Positions 1 through 5,236 of a DNA stretch of 6,119 nt are shown piece by piece. Source of the DNA: Miltoncostaeales bacterium. GTDB lineage: Bacteria; Actinomycetota; Thermoleophilia; Miltoncostaeales; Miltoncostaeaceae. The notes below the pieces were generated by a model that saw only the letters and a program-made list of their open reading frames with translations, did not search any database and was not told where the DNA came from. Each line of letters begins with the position of its first letter. Within the stretch, counting starts at the first letter, position 1. The stretch lies in contig JAUROO010000065.1 of assembly GCA_030829765.1 (NCBI GenBank), positions 1 to 6,119 of the forward strand, read 5' to 3'. A program made the translations under genes and the position numbers.

Positions 1-1
1 C

Positions 2-49
2 CCCAGGCGTGCGCCCCGGCGTGGGCGTCGCGCAAAGGCCGCGGCGTAG
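2..49 (+). CDS. Possible C-terminal tail of an upstream gene (partial)
   Basis: The frame starting at base 2 is open from the window edge to a TAG at 47-49 and would encode a short basic, Ala-rich tail (PRRAPRRGRRAKAAA). The stop lies 3 nt before the ATG of the next gene, which is typical operon spacing. Fifteen codons of GC-rich DNA can be open by chance, and no family can be recognised, so this is only a candidate. The other two forward frames are also open over this short stretch. Confidence 0.2.
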   Translation, partial: PRRAPRRGRRAKAAA

Positions 50-52
50 CGG

Positions 53-1378
53 ATGGATGCGGCCGAACTGGAGCGCCTCATGGCGCTGCTGCGGGTGCCC
101 AGCATCAGCGCCAGCCCCGACCACGCGGACGACATGCAGCGCGCGGCGGGGATGGTGGCCGACGAGGTACGCCGTGCCGGCGGATCCGCTGAGGTCGTGG
201 TGACATCCGGGCACCCGCTGGTGGTGGGGGAGGTGCCGCCCAGCGATGGAATGCCGGACGCACCCGCGGTCGCGATCTACGGGCACTACGACGTGCAGCC
301 GCCGGGCGATCCGGCCCTGTGGACCAGCCCGCCGTTCGCGCCCGAGGTGCGGGACGGCAATCTCTACGCCCGCGGGGCGAGTGACGACAAGGGCAACCTG
401 TTCATGCTGCTGGTGGCGGTCCAGCGCATGCGCGCCGCCGGCCGCCTGCCGGTGCGGGTGCGCGTGCTGGTGGACGGCGAGGAGGAGAGCGGGGGGCACT
501 CGGCCGTGGACTGGGTGCGGGGTGAGGCCGATCCGCCGCGCGCCGCGATCATCTTCGACTCGCCCATGATCGGGCCGGGCCGTCCGGCGGTGTGCACGGG
601 CCTGCGCGGCCTGGCGTACTTCCGCGTGCGCGTGCGTGGCGGCAAGGCCGACCTGCATTCGGGCATGCACGGGGGCGCGGCGCTCAACGCCACTCATGCG
701 CTGGTGCAGGTGCTGGAGTCGGTCCTGCCGCGGGACGGCCGCGTGCCGCATCCGCTTCTGCAGGGGGTCGCGCCGCCCTCACCAATGGAGGAGGCGGCAT
801 GGGAGACGCTCCCGGCGGGGGACGGGGTGCTCGCTGCCGCGGGCGGGCGCCCCGCCGACCCGCGTGCCGCTGCCGAGTACCACCTGCGCACCACGATGCT
901 GCCGTCGCTGGATGTCCATGGCCTGCGCGCCGGCGACTCCTCGCTGGTGGCCACGGTCATCCCGGCAGTTGCCGAGGCCACGCTCTCGTGCCGCGTGCCG
1001 CCGGGTTCCGACGCCACCGCACTGGCCGCAGCCCTTGAGGGCATGCTGCGCGATGCCTGCCCGCCGGGCGCCGACATCGAGGTGGAGGGCCTGGGCGTGG
1101 CGGGGTCGAGCCGCCTGGACCCGGCGGACCCGGTGATCGCAGCGGCCATGCGGGGCATCGCGGATGCCACCGGGCTGCCCGTGACGCCCGTGGGCATCGG
1201 CGGCAGCATCCCTGTGGTGGCCGAGATGGCGGCGCGTGGCACGTCGGTGGTGCTCACCGGGTTCGCGCTGCCCGACGATGGCTACCACGCGCCCGATGAG
1301 CACCTGCGCGTGGAGCATCTCGCGCTTGGGGTGCAGGCCGCCGAGGGCATCCTCGCGGCGCTCGCCAACCTGCCCTGA
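53..1378 (+). CDS. M20-family metallopeptidase (dipeptidase-like)
   Basis: Predicted 441-residue cytosolic zinc peptidase of the M20 (carnosinase/PepV/ArgE/DapE-like) superfamily, probably cleaving dipeptides or removing an acyl group from an amino acid; the substrate cannot be read from sequence. Visible motifs in family order: GHYDVQP with metal ligand His78 and catalytic-site Asp80; ARGASDDKG with bridging Asp111; DGEEESGG with likely general base Glu144 and metal ligand Glu145; IIFDS with ligand Asp169; a dimerisation/lid-domain segment beginning GLRGLAYFRVRV and containing DLHSGMHGG (about 183-208); and near the C-terminus YHAPDEHL with final ligand His412. No signal peptide or membrane segment is seen, and the length is normal for the family. 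ATG 53 follows an in-frame stop (47-49) and has no clear Shine-Dalgarno. An in-frame ATG at 80 has GGAG 6 nt upstream, but would remove the N-terminal helix that family members normally have, so 53 is preferred. Confidence 0.9.
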   Translation: MDAAELERLMALLRVPSISASPDHADDMQRAAGMVADEVRRAGGSAEVVVTSGHPLVVGEVPPSDGMPDAPAVAIYGHYDVQPPGDPALWTSPPFAPEVRDGNLYARGASDDKGNLFMLLVAVQRMRAAGRLPVRVRVLVDGEEESGGHSAVDWVRGEADPPRAAIIFDSPMIGPGRPAVCTGLRGLAYFRVRVRGGKADLHSGMHGGAALNATHALVQVLESVLPRDGRVPHPLLQGVAPPSPMEEAAWETLPAGDGVLAAAGGRPADPRAAAEYHLRTTMLPSLDVHGLRAGDSSLVATVIPAVAEATLSCRVPPGSDATALAAALEGMLRDACPPGADIEVEGLGVAGSSRLDPADPVIAAAMRGIADATGLPVTPVGIGGSIPVVAEMAARGTSVVLTGFALPDDGYHAPDEHLRVEHLALGVQAAEGILAALANLP

Positions 1379-1411
1379 CACCCGCCCCCAGCCCGCGGCC
1401 GTGCGGTCGGG

Positions 1412-1429
1412 GTGCGACGTGTGCGATGT
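1412..1429 (+). repeat. 9-bp tandem direct repeat upstream of fumC
   Basis: GTGCGACGT (1412-1420) is followed directly by GTGCGATGT (1421-1429), one mismatch apart, and a further GTGCG occurs at 1401. It lies in the 88-nt gap between the peptidase and fumC. A weak TAnnnT-type -10 candidate (TACCCT, 1429-1434) abuts it. It could be an operator, but short GC-rich repeats arise by chance. Confidence 0.3.
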
Positions 1430-1466
1430 ACCCTCCGGCGGCCAACGATTCGAACAGGGAGTTCTG

Positions 1467-2795
1467 ATGGCGAAGCTGTGGGGTGGGGAGACCGACAAGG
1501 CGGTCGACAACTTCCCGATCTCCGGGGAGACGATTCCCCTTCCGGTCATCCACTGGCTGGGTCGCATCAAGGCCGGTGCGGCCCGGGCGAACGCCCAGCT
1601 GGGCCTGCTCGACAAGGGCGTGGCCACCGCCATCGCCGAGGCCGGCATGGGCGTGGCGCGCGGGGAGTTCGACGACCAGTTCCCGGTGGACGTGTTCCAG
1701 ACCGGCTCGGGTACGTCGAGCAACATGAACACCAACGAGGTCATCGCCAAGGTGGCATCGCGCGAGATCAAGGGCGTGAAGGTGCACGCCAACGACCACG
1801 TGAACATGGGGCAGAGCTCCAACGACGTCTTCCCGTCGGCCGTGCACCTCGCGGCCCTCGACGAGATCAGCCACAAGCTCATCCCGGCCCTCGAGGCACT
1901 TGAGAAGTCGTTCGCCGCGAAGGCCAAGGAGTTCAGCGGCCTGGTGAAGGCCGGCCGCACGCACCTGATGGACGCCGTGCCCGTGACCCTGGGCCAGGAG
2001 TTCGCCGGGTACGCCGCGCAGGTGCGCCTGGGCACGCAGCGCGTGAAGGCCATGCTTCCGCGCCTCGGCATGATCCCGCTCGGTGGCACCGCCACCGGCA
2101 CCGGCCTCAACACGCATCCGAAGTTCGCGAAGATGGTGCGCGAGATCATGGCGAAGGAGACCAACCTCAAGATCTCCGCGCCGGCCGACCCGTTCGAGGC
2201 CCAGGCCAACCGCGACGGCCTGGTCGAGGCCTCGGCCGCGCTCAAGATGGTGGCCGTCTCGCTCACGAAGATCGCCAACGACCTCGCATGGATGGGCTCC
2301 GGCCCCCGCTGCGGCCTGGGCGAGATCTTCCTGCCCGAGCTGCAGAAGGGCTCGTCGATCATGCCGGGCAAGGTCAACCCGGTCATCCCCGAGGTGGTCA
2401 TGCAGGTCGGCGCCCAGGTGATCGGCAACGACACCGCCATCACGGTGGCGGGCACGCAGGGCAACTTCGAGCTGAACGTGCGCATTCCGTTGATGGCGCG
2501 CAACCTGCTGCAGTCGGTGGCGCTGCTCACCAGCACGGCCACGGTGTTCCGCACCAAGTGCGTGGACGGCATCGAGCCGAACCTGGAGGGCCTGCTCGGT
2601 CACGCCGAGGGCACCCTGGCCGCGGCGACGGCCCTCAACCCCTACATCGGGTACGACCTCGCGACGGACATCGTTAAGGACGCCACGGCCTCCGGCCGCT
2701 CGCTGCGCGAGGTGGCCCGCGAGAAGGGCGTGGACGAGGCCACCCTCAACAAGGCGCTCAACCTGAAGAAGATCGCCAAGGGCGGGATCATCTAG
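1467..2795 (+). CDS. fumC: Class II fumarate hydratase
   Basis: Catalyses reversible hydration of fumarate to L-malate in the TCA cycle; family members are cytosolic homotetramers of the fumarase/aspartase superfamily without an iron-sulfur cluster. The 442-residue product carries every class II signature: TGSGTSSNMNTNEV (79-92), VNMGQSSND (112-120), GRTHLMDAVPVTLGQE (163-178) and GSSIMPGKVNP (295-305). Aligned by eye to E. coli FumC, active-site residues are Ser81, Thr83, Ser117, Ser118, Asn119, Thr165, His166, catalytic Ser296, Lys302 and Asn304. Second-site residues His107, Asn109 and Asp110 are also present. The text after the signature (GNFELNV, NLLQS) is fumarase-like, not aspartase-like. 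AGGGAG at 1456-1461, 5 nt before ATG 1467, fixes the start. The protein begins at the KLW segment and lacks about 17 residues, including the usual EKD(S/T)MG element of E. coli and mycobacterial FumC; upstream in-frame codons do not supply it. The 88-nt gap before it may hold its own promoter. Confidence 0.95.
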   Translation: MAKLWGGETDKAVDNFPISGETIPLPVIHWLGRIKAGAARANAQLGLLDKGVATAIAEAGMGVARGEFDDQFPVDVFQTGSGTSSNMNTNEVIAKVASREIKGVKVHANDHVNMGQSSNDVFPSAVHLAALDEISHKLIPALEALEKSFAAKAKEFSGLVKAGRTHLMDAVPVTLGQEFAGYAAQVRLGTQRVKAMLPRLGMIPLGGTATGTGLNTHPKFAKMVREIMAKETNLKISAPADPFEAQANRDGLVEASAALKMVAVSLTKIANDLAWMGSGPRCGLGEIFLPELQKGSSIMPGKVNPVIPEVVMQVGAQVIGNDTAITVAGTQGNFELNVRIPLMARNLLQSVALLTSTATVFRTKCVDGIEPNLEGLLGHAEGTLAAATALNPYIGYDLATDIVKDATASGRSLREVAREKGVDEATLNKALNLKKIAKGGII

Positions 2796-2804
2796 TCCCA
2801 CCCC

Positions 2805-2872
2805 TGTGCCAGGCACATGACCATCCGCGCAGCGCGAAAGTCCCTGCTCGGGACGGTTATGTGCCTGGCACC
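2805..2872. repeat. Inverted pair of GTGCC-W-GGCAC palindromic repeats; possible bidirectional terminator
   Basis: Two copies of a palindromic unit face each other. The left copy is TGTGCCAGGCACA (2805-2817) and the right is TGTGCCTGGCACC (2860-2872). Bases 2806-2826 pair with 2851-2871 in a 21-position stem with one G-T wobble (2819/2858) and one mismatch (2823/2854), leaving a 24-nt loop. Each unit can also fold on itself through 5-6 bp arms around one central base. The element starts 9 nt after the fumC stop, between the convergent fumC and panB genes, so it could end transcription from both sides, although no T-tract follows. The form resembles REP-like dispersed elements; dispersal cannot be tested within this window. 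Confidence 0.75.
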
Positions 2873-2880
2873 AATGGGCG

Positions 2881-2901
2881 CCGCCCGGCCGTTGCGGGCG
2901 G
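2881..2901. terminator. Perfect GC hairpin between convergent genes
   Basis: CCGCCCG (2881-2887) and CGGGCGG (2895-2901) form a perfect 7-bp stem with a 7-nt loop. It lies between fumC and panB, read towards each other, and between the second and third repeat copies. No T-run follows on either strand, so it would be an atypical intrinsic terminator, as is common in high-GC genomes. The role is inferred from position. Confidence 0.4.
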
Positions 2902-2917
2902 TTACGTGCCAGGCCCC
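2896..2917 (+). repeat. Third, degenerate copy of the GTGCCAGGC repeat
   Basis: This segment (GGGCGGTTACGTGCCAGG then CCCC) matches the right-hand copy at 2850-2872 in the same orientation: 19 of 22 aligned positions agree with one single-base gap. The match extends beyond the palindrome into the GGTTA(T/C) flank, so the repeated unit is longer than the palindrome. Its left end overlaps the right arm of the hairpin at 2881-2901. The palindrome is broken (GGCCC in place of GGCAC), suggesting decay. Confidence 0.55.
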
Positions 2918-2962
2918 GGGGTGATCGGGGCGGCGCTCAGGCCACCGGATTGCGCTGGTGAG

Positions 2963-3748
2963 TCAGCGCCTGCGGGCGCGCGGGGGCGCGGCAGTGGCGC
3001 GGACCTCGGCGGCGAACTCCGCCGCCGCACCGCGGATGATGTCGCGCACGTTTGCGCGTGGTGCCACGAAGGGCGGCGGGTCGGGCAAGAGCCCGAAGAG
3101 GTCGGTGCTCACCAGCACCTGGCCGTCGCACTCGCCTCCGGCGGCGATGCCGATGGTGGGCACACCGACCGCGTCCGTCATTCGCTCGGCGGCGTCAGCG
3201 TCGACGCACTCGATGACGATGGCGAAGCACCCGGCGTCGTCGAGGGCGCGGGCGTCGTCCACGAGGCGGTCGGCCTCCTCGGTGGACTTCCCGTGCTTCC
3301 GGTATCCGCCCTCGGCCGTCTGGGGCAGCAGTCCTACATGGCCCATTACAGGGATGCCGTCGGCGATGATCGCCATGACCTGCGGTACCAGGGCACCCTC
3401 GAGCTTCACGGAGTGCGCGCCGGCGGCGATCAGCGCGCGGGCGGTGGCCACCGCCGCGTCTGGATCCTCGTAGGTGCCCGCGGGCATGTCGCCCGTGATG
3501 TGGGTGCGGGTGGCCCCATTGGCCACGGCGCACACGTGGTGCACCATCATGTCCAGCGTCACCGCGCGCGTGGAGTCGTAGCCCAGTTCCACCTCGCCCA
3601 GGCTGTCGCCCACGAGGATGATGTCCAGCCCCACCTGGTCGAGCGCCAGGGCGGTGGGGTAGTCGTACGCCGTGAGCATCGCCAGTCGGCGCGTGCCCTT
3701 CAGCGCACGGATGTCGCCGGCGGCGAGGATGGCTATTCGACCTCCCAC
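2963..3748 (-). CDS. panB: 3-methyl-2-oxobutanoate hydroxymethyltransferase (ketopantoate hydroxymethyltransferase)
   Basis: First committed step of pantothenate synthesis: transfers a one-carbon unit from 5,10-methylenetetrahydrofolate to alpha-ketoisovalerate, giving ketopantoate, in the cytosol. The 261-residue product is normal in length and is a single TIM-barrel domain. Motifs: LTAYDY (25-30), LVGDSLG with metal ligand Asp48, TGDMP with metal ligand Asp87, KLEG with Lys115 and Glu117, GHVGLLPQ with His137, IECV with catalytic Glu180, and CDGQVLV (207-213). The usual IGIGAG reads IGIAAG (199-204), a Gly-to-Ala change of unknown effect. The start is GTG at 3748, overlapping the end of the upstream frame by 16 nt and sharing bases with its ATGTGG codons. 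There is no well-placed Shine-Dalgarno (GGAGGA lies about 15 nt upstream), so translational coupling to panCD is likely. No other ATG/GTG/TTG precedes the conserved LTAYDY segment. The last gene of a panC-panD-panB operon; the tail is Arg-rich. Confidence 0.93.
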   Translation of the reverse strand: MGGRIAILAAGDIRALKGTRRLAMLTAYDYPTALALDQVGLDIILVGDSLGEVELGYDSTRAVTLDMMVHHVCAVANGATRTHITGDMPAGTYEDPDAAVATARALIAAGAHSVKLEGALVPQVMAIIADGIPVMGHVGLLPQTAEGGYRKHGKSTEEADRLVDDARALDDAGCFAIVIECVDADAAERMTDAVGVPTIGIAAGGECDGQVLVSTDLFGLLPDPPPFVAPRANVRDIIRGAAAEFAAEVRATAAPPRARRR

Positions 3749-4131
3749 ATCACCGGCACCATGTCCTCCACGAGCTCCGTGACCTCGTTGCGGGAGTTCA
3801 GGTGCACGACGGTGGGCTCATGCCCATCGGCCAGCTCAGCCTCCTCGTACTCGGCGTACGTGAGGATGATGACCAGGTCGCCGGGGTGCGCCAGGCGGGC
3901 CGCGGCACCGTTCAGGCAGATGTCACCGCGTCCGCGCGGGCCGTCGATGGCATAGGTCTCGAAGCGCGCGCCGGTATTGATGTTGAGCACCGACACCTTC
4001 TCGTACTCGCGGATGTCCGCGAGGTCGAGCAGGTCGCGGTCGACGGTGATGGAGCCGACGTAGTTGAGGTTGGCGTCGGTCACCGTCGCGCGGTGGATCT
4101 TGCTCTTCAGCATCGTGCGTGCTCGTGGCAC
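3733..4131 (-). CDS. panD: Aspartate 1-decarboxylase from an internal GTG start (alternative product)
   Basis: Within the panC-panD frame, GTG at 4131-4129 has GGAGGA 5 nt upstream and would give a free 132-residue proenzyme beginning MPRARTMLKSKIHR, the usual size of stand-alone PanD. The RTMLKSKIHR segment matches the natural N-terminus of mycobacterial PanD, so this start fits the family better than the next in-frame ATG (4113). Self-processing between Gly and Ser (residues 26 and 27 of this form) would give the short beta chain and the pyruvoyl-bearing alpha chain. PanD works as a tetramer, so free subunits could mix with fused ones. Whether one or both products are made cannot be decided from sequence. 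Reported as an overlapping alternative, not an additional gene. Confidence 0.55.
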   Translation of the reverse strand: MPRARTMLKSKIHRATVTDANLNYVGSITVDRDLLDLADIREYEKVSVLNINTGARFETYAIDGPRGRGDICLNGAAARLAHPGDLVIILTYAEYEEAELADGHEPTVVHLNSRNEVTELVEDMVPVMWEVE

Positions 4132-5040
4132 GGAAGTCCTCCGTTGGGTGGGTACGGGCAGCTCTCGGTTGTCGATCAGCCGTGCGGGTCCGACCCGCGC
4201 GGCAACGCACAGGAGGGACGGGCCCTCCAGGCGGTCCTGCTGGGCAAAGGTGTCCGGGTGGACCACCGTCGCGTACTCGGGCGCGCACCGCGGCTCGGCA
4301 TCCAGCACCGCCATGGCCGCGGCCTCGATGCGCCGGGCATCGCATTCGCCCTCCTCGGCCAGCGCCGCTGCGGCGGCGAGCGCGCGCGAGAGGGCGATGG
4401 CGGCGGCGCGGTCCTCCGGACCGAGGTAGGCATTGCGGCTGCTCATCGCGAGGCCATCGGGCTCGCGGACGATGGGCGCCACGATCATCTCGATGTCGTC
4501 CAGGTGCATGTCCGCCATGAGCCGGCGGATCACTGCCACCTGCTGGGCGTCCTTCTGGCCGAACACCACACGATCCGGCCTCACCGCGGTGAGCAGCTTG
4601 GCCACCACCGTCGCCACCCCCGCGAAGTGGTGCGGACGGATCGCGCCCTCCAGCACGTCGGCCGGGCCCCACACCGTGACCTCCGTGGCGAAGCCGGTGG
4701 GGTAGACGTCGTCCACGGATGGGGCCCACACCAGGCGGGCGCCGGCCCCGGCGGCCAGCGCCAGGTCGCGCTCCTCATCGCGCGGGTAGGCGGACAGGTC
4801 CTCCGACGGGCCGAACTGCGTGGGGTTGACGAACAGCGACACCACCACGGCGCTGCCGCCCTCGCCGGCGCAGCGCATGAGCGAGAGGTGCCCCTCGTGG
4901 AAGGCCCCCATAGTGGGCACCAGGGTCACCGATCCGTGCCGCTCCCGTAGTTCCTCCACTGCGGTGCGGAGTTCGGGGACCGTGCGGACCACGGCGGGCC
5001 GCGGCGGTGACGGGTGGGATGCGCTCTGTGGCTCGGTCAT
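3733..5040 (-). CDS. panC-panD: PanC-PanD fusion: pantoate-beta-alanine ligase / aspartate 1-decarboxylase
   Basis: One uninterrupted frame encodes 435 residues with two complete enzymes. Residues about 17-295 are PanC, which condenses pantoate and beta-alanine with ATP. They show the HxGH motif in MGAFHEGHLSL (44-54), FVNPTQF (70-76), GQKDAQQ (161-167), the KMSKS-like MSSRN (199-203) and the usual family end, RLIDN (287-291). Residues about 305-435 are PanD, the pyruvoyl enzyme converting aspartate to beta-alanine. They carry Lys314, the Gly329-Ser330 self-cleavage site in NYVGSIT, Arg359, Thr362, Tyr363 and Asn377, all at a constant offset of 305 from E. coli PanD. The linker (about 292-309) is short, basic and Pro-containing. 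Self-cleavage would leave PanC attached to the short PanD beta chain. The 16-residue N-terminal extension is polar and Pro-rich. ATG 5040 has no clear Shine-Dalgarno. The domains are certain; whether the fusion is the main product is less so, because an internal start exists. A sequencing error removing a stop is possible but not suggested, since both domains stay in frame. Confidence 0.88.
   Translation of the reverse strand: MTEPQSASHPSPPRPAVVRTVPELRTAVEELRERHGSVTLVPTMGAFHEGHLSLMRCAGEGGSAVVVSLFVNPTQFGPSEDLSAYPRDEERDLALAAGAGARLVWAPSVDDVYPTGFATEVTVWGPADVLEGAIRPHHFAGVATVVAKLLTAVRPDRVVFGQKDAQQVAVIRRLMADMHLDDIEMIVAPIVREPDGLAMSSRNAYLGPEDRAAAIALSRALAAAAALAEEGECDARRIEAAAMAVLDAEPRCAPEYATVVHPDTFAQQDRLEGPSLLCVAARVGPARLIDNRELPVPTQRRTSVPRARTMLKSKIHRATVTDANLNYVGSITVDRDLLDLADIREYEKVSVLNINTGARFETYAIDGPRGRGDICLNGAAARLAHPGDLVIILTYAEYEEAELADGHEPTVVHLNSRNEVTELVEDMVPVMWEVE
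4137..4142 (-). promoter_or_regulatory. Internal Shine-Dalgarno for panD
   Basis: Read on the minus strand, GGAGGA is followed by CTTCC and then GTG at 4131. It is the strongest ribosome-binding site in the pan block, better than anything before panC or panB. It lies exactly at the PanC/PanD boundary, where it encodes part of the linker. This supports independent initiation of PanD inside the fused frame. Confidence 0.6.
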
Positions 5041-5062
5041 GGTCGATTGGCGCAGGGCGGCA

Positions 5063-5084
5063 ATCCCGCGATTCGGGGCGGGAT
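5063..5084. promoter_or_regulatory. Inverted repeat in the panC upstream region
   Basis: ATCCCGC (5063-5069) and GCGGGAT (5078-5084) form a perfect 7-bp stem with an 8-nt loop, 23 nt before the panC start. A second small hairpin, CCGGA/TCCGG (5093-5097 and 5103-5107), lies just beyond. If transcription starts near 5146 both would be in the panC leader; otherwise the first could be an operator. No known riboswitch architecture is recognised, and in such GC-rich DNA chance pairing is a real alternative. Confidence 0.3.
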
Positions 5085-5151
5085 ACGCCGATCCGGACCT
5101 GCTCCGGTCCCCGACGCGGGGTACCGGGCGTGACGCCGTGATCGACTTGGG

Positions 5152-5181
5152 AATCTAGACCCCTCGCACCCGGTGTAACAA
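5152..5181 (-). promoter_or_regulatory. Weak candidate promoter for the pan operon
   Basis: On the minus strand, TTGTTA (5181-5176; 4 of 6 to TTGACA) and TAGATT (5157-5152; 4 of 6 to TATAAT) are separated by 18 nt. They sit in the most AT-rich part of the intergenic gap and would give a leader of about 105 nt before panC. The spacing and position are reasonable but the match is weak. Confidence 0.3.
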
Positions 5182-5219
5182 GGGCCGGCGTGCGGGCGCC
5201 GCGGCCGTCCGGGCTCGCT

Positions 5220-5225
5220 TATAGC
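5220..5225 (+). promoter_or_regulatory. Possible -10 element of the glycosylase gene
   Basis: TATAGC lies 11 nt before the ATG at 5237, so a transcript starting downstream of it would be nearly leaderless, a pattern common in actinobacteria. No good -35 is seen, and the only Shine-Dalgarno-like sequence is a weak GTGGA at 5226-5230. A low-confidence call. Confidence 0.25.
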
Positions 5226-5236
5226 GTGGATCCCCG

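Noticed and set aside
779..2572. 597-codon antisense open frame covering the end of the peptidase, the intergenic gap and most of fumC
   Set aside because: It is opposite two well-supported genes with intact catalytic motifs; the product has no recognisable domain. Long antisense frames are expected at this GC content.
1467..2795. Aspartase (aspA) instead of fumarase
   Set aside because: The region after GSSIMPGKVNP reads GNFELNV and NLLQS, as in FumC, not the aspartase pattern; the GRTHLMDAVP segment also fits FumC.
1254..2816. 520-codon antisense open frame opposite fumC
   Set aside because: His/Arg/Gly/Ala-rich low-information product with no family motif; a composition shadow of fumC.
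2805..2917. CRISPR-like array from three GTGCC(A/T)GGC copies
   Set aside because: Units are in mixed orientation, unequally spaced and degenerate, with no cas genes; they fit a palindromic dispersed repeat better.
2914..2921. CCCCGGGG palindrome as a regulatory site
   Set aside because: An 8-bp self-complementary GC run is expected by chance in this composition and sits inside a decayed repeat copy.
2861..3955. 364-codon plus-strand frame crossing the repeat region and panB
   Set aside because: Starts inside the repeat unit and runs opposite panB; the product looks like a composition artefact, not a protein.
3802..4950. 382-codon plus-strand frame opposite panC-panD
   Set aside because: His/Gly/Arg/Val-rich, no motif, and directly opposite a gene with complete PanC and PanD catalytic residues.
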